This document shows, piece after piece, positions 32,168 to 40,411 of a stretch of DNA of 64,000 nt (the first letter of the stretch is position 1; every line of letters begins with the position of its first letter). The translations under genes and the position numbers were made by a program. This DNA comes from Plut-88900 sp965116945. GTDB lineage: Bacteria; Chloroflexota; Dehalococcoidia; Plut-88900. The notes under the pieces are model-generated. The model searched no databases, was not told the origin of the DNA, and worked only from the letters and a program-made list of their open reading frames with translations. Location of the stretch: the NCBI GenBank assembly GCA_965116945.1, contig OZ220734.1, positions 2,418,001 to 2,482,000 of the forward strand. The letters are read 5' to 3'.

Positions 32168-32911
32168 TTGCCTGCTCACCAAGCTCATAGCCAACCGACC
32201 TCTCCCCACCCCCTCGTCATCGCCCTCCGACAAGCCCTCGCCGAAAACGCAGACCCCTCCAGGGCCGAGGGCATGCGCCGCTACATGAAGTCGGAAATGC
32301 CCTACCGCGGCGTCCAGACCCCCATGCTGCGTCGTCTGGGCAAGGACCTCTTCCGCAAACATCCCATCGACGACAAGGGCGTCTGGCAGAATGCCGTCCT
32401 GGACTTATGGAGAAACGCCGCCTACCGCGAAGAGCGCTACGCCGCCCTCGAATTGGCAAGCGCGAAATCCTACGAACCCTTCCGCACCCTCGACACCCTC
32501 CCCCTCTGGGAAGAACTGGTCGTCACCGGCGCATGGTGGGATTACGTCGACGGCATAGCTTCCCACCGACTCCGTGAACTCCTCGAGAAACACCCCGCCG
32601 AAATGTCCCGTGAAATGCGCGCCTGGAGCCGGGACCCCGATAAATGGAAACGGCGCTCGGCCATCATCTGCCAGTTGAACCGAAAGGAACACACCGACCT
32701 CCCCCTCCTCTTCGACTGCATCGACCCCAACCTCACAGACCCCGACTTCTTCATCCGCAAGGGCATCGGCTGGGCCCTGCGCTCTCTCGCCTGGACGGAC
32801 CTCGACACCGTGGAGGCCTACATAGCCCGCAACGAGGAGAACATCAGCCCCTTGTCCCGCCGCGAGACCCTGAAAAACGCTGGGAAAATCCGGAGTGGCA
32901 AAGGGCGCTAA
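32168..32911 (+). CDS. AlkD-like DNA alkylation repair protein (HEAT-like repeats)
   Basis: A 247-residue all-helical protein of the DNA-alkylation-repair family: YMKSEMPYRGVQTPMLRRLG (typical AlkD N-terminal block), WDYVDGIASHRLRELL, WKRRSAIICQL and FIRKGIGWALRSLAW. AlkD glycosylases excise bulky N3/N7-alkyl purines. The only suitable initiator is TTG 32168, just after a repeat unit, so the first 20 or so residues are uncertain. It overlaps the convergent downstream gene by 4 bases. Confidence 0.85.
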   Translation: MPAHQAHSQPTSPHPLVIALRQALAENADPSRAEGMRRYMKSEMPYRGVQTPMLRRLGKDLFRKHPIDDKGVWQNAVLDLWRNAAYREERYAALELASAKSYEPFRTLDTLPLWEELVVTGAWWDYVDGIASHRLRELLEKHPAEMSREMRAWSRDPDKWKRRSAIICQLNRKEHTDLPLLFDCIDPNLTDPDFFIRKGIGWALRSLAWTDLDTVEAYIARNEENISPLSRRETLKNAGKIRSGKGR

Positions 32912-33681
32912 CGCCTTCTCCCGGAAGCCGTCCGCTGCCTACTGGAAGATAATCTGTTCAGGTGTTGCAAGCCCCTCTTGGTATCGCTTGCCACCTTTGC
33001 CTTGTCATGTTTCTCCAGCCTGTACTTGAAGAGCCAGTAGGTGAACTCCTTAGCCTCCGTCTCGGTAAGCCTCTCCCCGGAAGCCCGTTCCCGCCCTTTC
33101 CAGAACTCCTCAAATAGCTCCGTTCTCCCGCCTCCGTAGGCTCGCTGAAACGCCAGGTCTGATACGTCCTTCTTCGAAGCCATCCCTGCCGCCGTTCTCT
33201 CCTTCCGGATCGACTCTTTCAGGGCCTCGATAAGCGCCCCCTCCACCTCTACGCCATACCTGTAATTTAGCAGCGCCCGGTGCTTGGCCCCGCCTACCAT
33301 CCTCTTAAACTCCTCGTCGCCGATCTCAATAGGAGGCCTGCCATACTTCAGCAGCTGTTCCAGCTCCCCCGGGGGAATCAGCCCATCCGCGTCGTTGCAA
33401 AGACGCTTTGCGAGGAGCAGCCAGTCGAACGCCTCCCCCGCAATCAGATAGCACAGCGGCTCGCCCCGGTACACCTCCTCTGGCGCCGCCCACATCCCGA
33501 TCGCCTCCAGCAACGACGCGTACCAGTGCTTCCCCCCTTCTATCGACTCCCGTAGGTGAGCGATCGCACTCTCCGCCGCCAACATCCCCTCTTCCGACAT
33601 CCCGGACCTGCCAAACGCCGCCCCTATGTATTCCTCCGTCTCCTCCGATGTCACCCGTTCATTATCCTCAACCGTCGTCAT
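32908..33681 (-). CDS. Hypothetical protein downstream of polX
   Basis: 257 residues from ATG 33681, which overlaps the polX TGA (ATGA), so the two are translationally coupled; an in-frame start at 33768 is unlikely. The sequence is acidic at the N-terminus (TTVEDNERVTSEETEEYIGA), helical in the middle (LLEAIGMWAAPEEVYRGEPL, FDWLLLAKRLCNDADGLIPP) and basic at the C-terminus (NRLSSSRQRTASGRRR). I do not recognise a family. Coupling to polX hints at a nucleic-acid role, without further support. Confidence 0.7.
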   Translation of the reverse strand: MTTVEDNERVTSEETEEYIGAAFGRSGMSEEGMLAAESAIAHLRESIEGGKHWYASLLEAIGMWAAPEEVYRGEPLCYLIAGEAFDWLLLAKRLCNDADGLIPPGELEQLLKYGRPPIEIGDEEFKRMVGGAKHRALLNYRYGVEVEGALIEALKESIRKERTAAGMASKKDVSDLAFQRAYGGGRTELFEEFWKGRERASGERLTETEAKEFTYWLFKYRLEKHDKAKVASDTKRGLQHLNRLSSSRQRTASGRRR

Positions 33682-35423
33682 CTGACCCTCACCGTCGCCC
33701 GCCGCTTCAGCGAGACCTGAAATTCCTCCAACGGCAATGTGTTCAGGATATCCTTTGCCTCGCACCACCCCCGCCTCGCCATCGACACCCCAAGCCCGAG
33801 ATTGCCGAACTGCTCCGTCGCATGGGAGTCCGAGTCAATCACCAGTCCCACCCCCAACTCCCTTGCCCTGTGAATATGCTTGTCCTTCAGGTCCAGCCGG
33901 CCCGGCTGAGCGTCAATCTCCATCACAGTGCCAGTGTCCCGAGCCGCCTGCAATATCGCTTCCACGTCCATCTGCACCGGCTCACGCTCTCCGATTAACC
34001 GGCATGTCGGGTGCCCGAGAATATCCACCCTCGGGTTCTGCATCGCCTTGATGATCCTTGCTGTCATCACGTCCTCGGACTGCCCCATCGCCGAATGCAC
34101 CGAAGCCACAACCACGTCCAGCTGGTCCAGTATCTCGTCCGGGTAATCGAGGCTACCATCCGACCTTATGTCCACTTCAGAGCCGGAGAGCAACTCAATC
34201 CCGTCTAGGGTCTCGTTCAACGCCTTGATTTTGGCGATGTGCTCCAGCAGCCGTTCATTGCTCAGACCATTGGCAATCCCCCGCCCCGAGGAGTGGTCCG
34301 TGATCGCCAGGTACTTCAGCCCTGCCTCCCGGGCCGCCACCGCCATCTCCATCAGCGTGTCCCGACCGTCGCTCTCGTTAGTGTGCGCGTGCAGGTCTCC
34401 CCGTATGTTTCCAGCCTGCACCAGTGCAGGTATCGAACCTTCCGCGGCTCTCTCTATCTCGTGCTGGCCTTCCCTGAGTTCGGGCGGTATGTATTGGAGC
34501 CCGAGCCGCTCATACAGAGATTCTTCGTCCGCAAGCTCTTCCACCTCCCCCGACTCAAGGTTGGTAATCCCGTATTCGTTGATGCTCAGCCCCTGGCGTC
34601 GTGCCCGCTCCCGAAGCAAGACGTTGTGCTGCTGACTCCCGGTGAAATACTGGATCAGCGACCCATACACCTTCTCCTCAACAATTCGCAGGTCTACCTG
34701 GATGCCCCGGTCCAGCAGAACACTCACCTTCTTAGGCCCGTGCACCAGCACCTCCGCCACCTGTGGCAGTTCTGTAAGGGCCCGAAGCACGGGCTCCGGG
34801 TCGTCAGCCGTACCCATCAAATCTATGTCGCCTATCGTCTCCCGACGCCTCCGCAGACTCCCCGCCGCCTCAAGCCGGTGCAGCCCAGGCACACCCCTCA
34901 ACGCCGACGAGACGTCCAGGTACACCGAAAGTGCCCGTCCCAGCGATATCCGCCTGTCCTTCGTCCTGAGCGTCTGGAGATGCCGCAAGATATTCGCCGC
35001 CGCCTTCTCCCCCAATCCCGGCAGCGCTGCCACCGCCCCCTCTTTCAATGCCGCTTCCAGCCCTGCCAAATCCGAAATCCCCAGGTCCCGACTTATCTTC
35101 AACGCCGTCTTCGGCCCGACCCCCGGAACGTCCTTCAGTTCCACCACGCCATCCGGGAACTCCGCCTTCAGCTTCTCGTAGTACTCCAGCTTTCCCGTCG
35201 AAAGCAGTTCCTGCACCTTCTTGTTAATCGCCGACCCTACACTCGGGACTTTGCTCAGCCCCTCCTCTCCTTCTTCCCGGAAGATCTGCGAAAGCTCCGT
35301 CGGGTGATGTTCTATAGCCCTCGCCGCTTTCTTGTAGGCGCGGGTCTTGAACACCACCTCACCCTTCAGATCAAGAAGGTCGCCGATGTTGTTGAAGATT
35401 GCCGCTATCTGGTCGTTGTCCAT
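33678..35423 (-). CDS. polX: Family X DNA polymerase with PHP domain
   Basis: 581 residues, the normal bacterial PolX size. An N-terminal helical 8-kDa domain (IAAIFNNIGDLLDLKGEVVF) is followed by helix-hairpin-helix elements (DVPGVGPKTALKISRDLGI, LPGLGEKAAANILRHL), the nucleotidyl-transferase palm (AGSLRRRRETIGDIDLMG) and a C-terminal PHP phosphoesterase (RGDLHAHTNESDG, ITDHSSG, LGHPTCRL, VIDSDSH). It acts in base-excision and double-strand break repair, the PHP domain giving Mn-dependent 3'-5' exonuclease or AP endonuclease activity. Second in a run after secA (6-base gap). Confidence 0.95.
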   Translation of the reverse strand: MDNDQIAAIFNNIGDLLDLKGEVVFKTRAYKKAARAIEHHPTELSQIFREEGEEGLSKVPSVGSAINKKVQELLSTGKLEYYEKLKAEFPDGVVELKDVPGVGPKTALKISRDLGISDLAGLEAALKEGAVAALPGLGEKAAANILRHLQTLRTKDRRISLGRALSVYLDVSSALRGVPGLHRLEAAGSLRRRRETIGDIDLMGTADDPEPVLRALTELPQVAEVLVHGPKKVSVLLDRGIQVDLRIVEEKVYGSLIQYFTGSQQHNVLLRERARRQGLSINEYGITNLESGEVEELADEESLYERLGLQYIPPELREGQHEIERAAEGSIPALVQAGNIRGDLHAHTNESDGRDTLMEMAVAAREAGLKYLAITDHSSGRGIANGLSNERLLEHIAKIKALNETLDGIELLSGSEVDIRSDGSLDYPDEILDQLDVVVASVHSAMGQSEDVMTARIIKAMQNPRVDILGHPTCRLIGEREPVQMDVEAILQAARDTGTVMEIDAQPGRLDLKDKHIHRARELGVGLVIDSDSHATEQFGNLGLGVSMARRGWCEAKDILNTLPLEEFQVSLKRRATVRVR

Positions 35424-35429
35424 GCCCGC

Positions 35430-38078
35430 TCAGGCCCCGTGACATCGCTTGTACTTCTGACCGCTTCCGCAGGGGCACGGCGCATTCCTCCCCACCTTCC
35501 CCACCACCGCCTTCGCCTTGTCCCTGGACCTCACCTTCCCCCGCGCCCTGGGGCCCGGGGCGTTAGCCGTTGCTCCATTAGCCTGCCCATGACCGTTGGA
35601 GGTAGCCGTGGCAGTAGCTGTCGCCTGCGCCCTCACCCGTTCCCGAATGTCGACCCGGAACAACGTCCGCACAATCCCCAGCCGTATCCGGGCAGTGAGC
35701 TCATCGAACATTTGGTGGCTGCGCCGCTTGTACGCGACCAATGGGTCTCGTTGCCCGTATGCCTCCAGGCCAATGCTCTGCCGGGAGTTCTCCATCGCGG
35801 TCAGATGGTCCATCCAATGGGTGTCTATCGTCCTGAGCATCACATGCCGCTCCAGGGATCGCATACCCTGCTCCCCCAATTTGCCGGCAATGTCCTTGTA
35901 CCGGGTGTCGGCATGCTCCAGGAAAAACTCCGCCACCTCATCCCGGTGCAGCTGTGCCAGTTCCTCGGTGTCGACGTCCGTTGGAAGGGGCAGAAGCAGC
36001 TCCAGGGCCGGCAGCAGCCCCTCCAGGTCCCATTCGTCGCCGTGCTCGTCTTTCAGGAAGCGGTAAACAGTCTCCGTTATCTCCGCCTCCACCATACCCC
36101 GGATTACCTCTTCCACGTCCTCTCCATCCAGCACCTTCCGCCTCTGCCCGTAGATGACGTCCCTCTGGTTGTTCGCTACGTCATCGTATTCAACAAGCCG
36201 CTTCCGGATGTCGAAGTTGATCCCCTCCACCTTCTTCTGGGCATTCTCCACCGACTTCGTGATCCACGAATGCTCCATAGGCGTCGACTCATCCATCCCC
36301 GCCCAGCCCATCACCTTCTTTATCTTGTCCCCCCCGAACCGGCGCATCAGTTCGTCTTCCACCGAGATGTAGAACCGGCTGCTCCCCGGGTCCCCTTGCC
36401 TCCCCGCCCGACCCCTCAGCTGGTTGTCTATCCTGCGCGACTCGTGCCTGTCCGTGCCGATGATGTGCAGCCCACCCATTTCCACCACTTTCCGATGCTC
36501 TTCTTCCCACTCTTTCTCTTCGCGGCCCTCGGGGTTCCCTCCAAGAATAATGTCAGTGCCCCGACCGGCCATATTCGTAGCCACCGTAACCGCCCCAATG
36601 CGTCCCGCCTGCGACACTATCCCCGCCTCCCGCTCATGGTGCTTTGCATTCAGCACCTCGTGCCGGACACCCGACCGCATCAGCTTTTGGCTCAGTCTCT
36701 CCGACCCCTCCACCGAGGTAGTGCCCACCAGCACCGGCCTCCCCGATTCATTTAGCTCCTTCAGGTCCGATACCATCGCATCGAATTTGCCCTTCTCAGA
36801 CTTGAAGATCAGGTCCGGCATGTCGTCTCTGATCATCTCCCGGTGCGTAGGTATCGCCACCACATCCAGCTTGTAGATCTTGTAGAACTCCTCCGCCTCC
36901 GTAATCGCTGTTCCCGTCATCCCCGACAGCTTCTCGTAGAGCCGGAAATAGTTCTGAAGGGTAATGCTTGCCAGGGTCACGCTCTCCCGACGGATCTCCA
37001 GCTTCTCCTTCGCTTCTATCGCCTGGTGAAGCCCGTCCGAGTAACGTCTTCCCGGCATCATCCTGCCCGTGAATTCATCGACTATCGTCGCTTCACCATC
37101 CCTCACCACATAGTCCTTGTCCCTCACGAAAAACACGTGCGCCTTTAGCGCATTGTCCAGGTAATGCGTCAGGGCGTAGTACTTCGGGTCGTACAGGTTG
37201 TCAATGTTCAGGCTCTGCTCAACCTTGGCAAACCCGACAGGCGTTAGCGACACCGTCTTATGCTGCTCGTCTATCGTGTAGTCCGACTCCCGCTTGAGCC
37301 GAGGCGCCAACTGTGCAAAGGTCGTGTACAGCTTCGTCGACTCGTCAGCCTGCCCGCTTATGATCAACGGCGTGCGGGCCTCGTCTATGAGGATGTTGTC
37401 TACTTCGTCGACAATCGCATAGGCCCGCTCGCCCTGCACCGTCCTCGAAAGGTCACCCGCCATGTTATCTCGTAGGTAGTCGAACCCGAATTCGTTATTC
37501 GTCCCATACGTGATATCCGCAGCGTACGCGTCTCTCCGCTCCACCAATACCAGGTTTTCGTACGCGCCCTCACCCGCTCCCAGTTCAAATTGGTAGGACG
37601 CCTCATGCTGTAGAGAGCACACCGTCAGGCCCAGCATATGGAATATCGGCCCCATCCACTGGCAGTCCCGTCGCGCCAGGTAGTCGTTGACCGTGACTAG
37701 GTGAACGCCTCTGCCCGTCAGTGCATTCAGATAGGCTGCCAGCGTGGAAACCAGCGTCTTCCCCTCACCCGTCCTCATCTCGGCGATCTTGCCGCCGTGC
37801 AACACCATCCCGCCCATTAGTTGCACGTCAAAGTGACGTTGCCCCAACGTGCGTTTGGCCGCCTCCCTTACCAGTGCGAACGCCTCGGGAAGCAAAAAGT
37901 CCAGGGACTCCCCTTCTTCCAGACAGGCCCTGAACTCCTCGGTCTTCGCTTTCAGTTCGTGGTCTTGAAGGCTTTCTAACTCGGGCTCAAGCTCGTTGAT
38001 CGCCTCCACCACCGGTTGGAATCTGCGTAAGTCCCCCTCATTACTGTCCCCTGCAAGTTTTGACAACCATTTAAGCAT
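35430..38078 (-). CDS. secA: Preprotein translocase ATPase SecA
   Basis: 882 residues. Walker A MRTGEGKTLVSTLAAYLN, DEAD-like VDEVDNILIDEARTPL and the helicase-like second motor (GTTSVEGSERLSQ, NMAGRGTDIILGG) are present. The C-terminal SEC-C zinc motif is CPCGSGQKYKRCH, preceded by a Thr/Ala/Gly-rich linker (TATATATSNGHGQ). SecA drives unfolded proteins through SecYEG. It follows prs by 10 bases and precedes polX by 6, forming one likely transcript. Confidence 0.98.
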   Translation of the reverse strand: MLKWLSKLAGDSNEGDLRRFQPVVEAINELEPELESLQDHELKAKTEEFRACLEEGESLDFLLPEAFALVREAAKRTLGQRHFDVQLMGGMVLHGGKIAEMRTGEGKTLVSTLAAYLNALTGRGVHLVTVNDYLARRDCQWMGPIFHMLGLTVCSLQHEASYQFELGAGEGAYENLVLVERRDAYAADITYGTNNEFGFDYLRDNMAGDLSRTVQGERAYAIVDEVDNILIDEARTPLIISGQADESTKLYTTFAQLAPRLKRESDYTIDEQHKTVSLTPVGFAKVEQSLNIDNLYDPKYYALTHYLDNALKAHVFFVRDKDYVVRDGEATIVDEFTGRMMPGRRYSDGLHQAIEAKEKLEIRRESVTLASITLQNYFRLYEKLSGMTGTAITEAEEFYKIYKLDVVAIPTHREMIRDDMPDLIFKSEKGKFDAMVSDLKELNESGRPVLVGTTSVEGSERLSQKLMRSGVRHEVLNAKHHEREAGIVSQAGRIGAVTVATNMAGRGTDIILGGNPEGREEKEWEEEHRKVVEMGGLHIIGTDRHESRRIDNQLRGRAGRQGDPGSSRFYISVEDELMRRFGGDKIKKVMGWAGMDESTPMEHSWITKSVENAQKKVEGINFDIRKRLVEYDDVANNQRDVIYGQRRKVLDGEDVEEVIRGMVEAEITETVYRFLKDEHGDEWDLEGLLPALELLLPLPTDVDTEELAQLHRDEVAEFFLEHADTRYKDIAGKLGEQGMRSLERHVMLRTIDTHWMDHLTAMENSRQSIGLEAYGQRDPLVAYKRRSHQMFDELTARIRLGIVRTLFRVDIRERVRAQATATATATSNGHGQANGATANAPGPRARGKVRSRDKAKAVVGKVGRNAPCPCGSGQKYKRCHGA

Positions 38079-38088
38079 CTACCCGCCT

Positions 38089-39030
38089 TCACCCGAACAA
38101 GGCGCCCACCGACTCCCCACCGTGGATCCGTCTAATAGCCTCGCCCAGCAGGGGTGCCATAGAAAGGCAAGTTATCTTGCCGTTTCTCTTATCTTCAGGT
38201 ACGGGAACGGTATCGGTAACTACGTATTCCTTCACGATGGTATCCGCCAGAACGTCCGTGGCGTTGCCGGAGAAAATGGGGTGTGTGCAGCTTGAATATA
38301 CGTCCTCGGCGCCCATTGCTTTCAGCGCATCTATAGCTGATACCAGCGATCCTCCCGTATCTATTTCATCGTCGAATGTAATCGCCGTCTTTCCCCTTAC
38401 ATCTCCTATAACGTTCAGGCTCTCCGCAGGATTGACGTTACCCACCCGACGCTTCTCTATGATCGCTAGCGGTGCATCCAGCCTCTCCGCCATGTCCCGG
38501 GCTTTCTTCGCAATCCCCACGTCCGTAGCCACAACAACCAGATCTTCAAGGCCCTTCTCTTCGAAGTATCCAGTTATGATCGGCAGGGCCGTCAATTCAT
38601 CTACCGGAATATTGAAGAAACCCTGAATCTGGCCCGCATGGAGGTCCACCGTAAGCACGCGGTCGGCGCCCGCCACTGTGATAAGGTCTGCGACAAGCCT
38701 CGCAGTGATCGGGACCCGGGGCTGGTCTTTCTTGTCCGTCCGACCATAACCGTAGTACGGCAGCACCGCCGTAATTCGTCCCGCCGACGCCCGTTTCGCC
38801 GCATCTATCATTATCAACAACTCCATCAGGTTGTTGTTGACGGGCGATACGACAGGCTGGACCAGGAACACGTCTCGCTCCCGGATATTCTCCTGGATTC
38901 GGACGAATATGTTCTCGTTCCTGAATTCGAATACTTCTATCTGTCCAAGGTTGATGCCGAGGTAAGCGCAAATGTCCTCGGCTAGTTGCGGGTGGGCATT
39001 GCCGGTGAAGATTTTGAGTTCATCTCTCAC
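38089..39030 (-). CDS. prs: Ribose-phosphate pyrophosphokinase
   Basis: 313 residues. Makes PRPP from ribose 5-phosphate and ATP for nucleotide, His and Trp synthesis. Family blocks are FTGNAHPQLAEDICAYLGI, ERDVFLVQPVVSPVNNNLME, the PRPP-type metal region RVLTVDLHAGQIQGFFNIPV and the ribose-5-P loop ITFDDEIDTGGS. The last block is usually DDxIDTGGT; here Glu sits at the third position and Ser replaces Thr. An extended -10 promoter lies about 95 bases upstream. Confidence 0.97.
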   Translation of the reverse strand: MRDELKIFTGNAHPQLAEDICAYLGINLGQIEVFEFRNENIFVRIQENIRERDVFLVQPVVSPVNNNLMELLIMIDAAKRASAGRITAVLPYYGYGRTDKKDQPRVPITARLVADLITVAGADRVLTVDLHAGQIQGFFNIPVDELTALPIITGYFEEKGLEDLVVVATDVGIAKKARDMAERLDAPLAIIEKRRVGNVNPAESLNVIGDVRGKTAITFDDEIDTGGSLVSAIDALKAMGAEDVYSSCTHPIFSGNATDVLADTIVKEYVVTDTVPVPEDKRNGKITCLSMAPLLGEAIRRIHGGESVGALFG

Positions 39031-39123
39031 CCCGTTACTCCCTTAAAACAGATTGAATCATCGCTCTAAAGACCTGGAAAAGAGGTTCGCGACTCTGAAA
39101 ACTGGACTCCGCCTGTAGCCCCG

Positions 39124-39132
39124 ATTATAGCA
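39124..39132 (-). promoter_or_regulatory. Extended -10 promoter upstream of prs
   Basis: On the minus strand TGCTATAAT (extended -10 with consensus hexamer) lies about 95 bases upstream of prs, just after the SelA-fold gene. The same ATGCTATAAT sequence precedes the ureohydrolase operon (63411). No -35 is seen. Confidence 0.5.
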
Positions 39133-39142
39133 TGTTCCCGGC

Positions 39143-40285
39143 TCATCCCCGCCCTCCCATCAGAACTTCCTGGAGTCTTTTGATCACCCTCTCCACCTCC
39201 GCATCGTCCAGGTTGGTCGGCACGACAGTCAAATCGTCCGGATCTCCCAGGTCACTCAAATAAATGGGCTCGGAACCCGACGCCATCTCATCGAAGACCT
39301 CCCTGGGACTCGGGCCTGTCCAGTCCGCCGTGAAATTGATCCGCGCCGAGGGTACCGTGTAGTCGTACCCATCGTGCTCCAGCTGGACCTGCAGCCCCGG
39401 CACCTCGATAAGAGCATCCACAACTCTCTGCATCATCACCCTATATTTTTCGTTCTCCTCTTCCTCGTCCTCCTCCACGAAGATCTGCAGCGCCGCCAGC
39501 AGTCCCATCACCTCTTCCTTCGCCACCTTCATCGGCCTGCCGATGAACTGGTGTGGGCTTGCATGGCCAAACGCAGCCTCAATCAGGTCTGCCTTACCCG
39601 CCAGTATCCCAGACCCCTGCGGCCCCTTGACACCCTTGCCTCCGCTAAATATCACCATGTCAGCGCCCTGGGCAATAAACTTACGCAGGTTTTCACGTGG
39701 CGGCAGCATGGACGCCCCATCGACTATCACCGGCACGCCTCGAGCGTGGGCTATCTCGCAGACCTGGTCCAGGGGTATCGCCCGCTTGGACACGAAGTTG
39801 GCATGAAGATAGGCTACCGCCGCCGTGTTCTCAGTGAACGCCGCCTTTAGCTGCCACGGCGCACACCGTCTCCCATCCCCGATCTCCACCAGCTTGGCCC
39901 CCGCCACCCGATATGCCTGGTCATAGGGAAACCTGTGGCACCTCTGGATGATGAACTCGTTTTTCATCCCGGACGTGTCCGGCAGTTGTGCCATCTTCAC
40001 CGGGTCCGTACCCGCCAGACACGCAGCCGCCTGCAGAACCAGGCCCGCCGCCGCTCCGTTGGTCACCAGTCCTGCCTCCGCACCCGTAACTTCCGCTATC
40101 ACCTTCCCCGCCGCCCGGTTCAAGTCGTCCAGGTTTACCATCACCCTCGCCGACCGCGCCATCTCTTCAATCACCTCGGGTCTGGTCTTTGTACCACCGT
40201 ACAGGGTTGTTGTACCGGTGGCATTGATAATCGTCCTGATCCCAAGGTCGCTGTACACCCCCGACGAACTGCTGCCTGGTGACAT
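39143..40285 (-). CDS. SelA-fold PLP-dependent enzyme (SelA-like/DgaE-like)
   Basis: 380 residues of the fold-type-I family that includes L-seryl-tRNA(Sec) selenium transferase. Marks are IINATGTTTLYGGTKTRPEV, the glycine-rich EAGLVTNGAAAGLVLQAAA, PVIVDGASMLPP and the Schiff-base lysine in MVIFSGGKGVKGPQGSGI (SelA: FSGDKLLGGPQAG). It lacks the N-terminal tRNA-binding extension of true SelA (about 460 residues), so it more likely belongs to the DgaE/YhfS-type ammonia-lyase or racemase branch. The presence of two selenoprotein candidates in the same window makes the question worth testing but does not settle it. Confidence 0.78.
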   Translation of the reverse strand: MSPGSSSSGVYSDLGIRTIINATGTTTLYGGTKTRPEVIEEMARSARVMVNLDDLNRAAGKVIAEVTGAEAGLVTNGAAAGLVLQAAACLAGTDPVKMAQLPDTSGMKNEFIIQRCHRFPYDQAYRVAGAKLVEIGDGRRCAPWQLKAAFTENTAAVAYLHANFVSKRAIPLDQVCEIAHARGVPVIVDGASMLPPRENLRKFIAQGADMVIFSGGKGVKGPQGSGILAGKADLIEAAFGHASPHQFIGRPMKVAKEEVMGLLAALQIFVEEDEEEENEKYRVMMQRVVDALIEVPGLQVQLEHDGYDYTVPSARINFTADWTGPSPREVFDEMASGSEPIYLSDLGDPDDLTVVPTNLDDAEVERVIKRLQEVLMGGRG

Positions 40286-40351
40286 CCTTATTTTTCTCCT
40301 CTCGCCGGAAGGCAGTTACCTACCCTCACGTCCAACGATGATATCACAGGC

Positions 40352-40387
40352 AAATCAAAGGCCCGGGAAACATACGTCCCCCGGGCC
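40352..40387 (-). terminator. Terminator of the clp operon
   Basis: On the minus strand GGCCCGGG pairs with CCCGGGCC (8 bp) around a 12-base loop and is followed by TTTGATTT, 25 bases after the clp stop. Confidence 0.72.
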
Positions 40388-40411
40388 CCGAGTCTTCCCT
40401 CTTATGCAGAC

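Noticed and set aside
34239..36755. 838-codon plus-strand open frame
   Set aside because: It is antisense to polX and secA, both unmistakable, and its translation is Arg/Pro/His/Leu-rich as expected of an antisense shadow.
39143..40285. Naming the PLP enzyme selA
   Set aside because: It is about 80 residues shorter than SelA and lacks the tRNA-binding N-terminal domain, so only fold-level membership is claimed.
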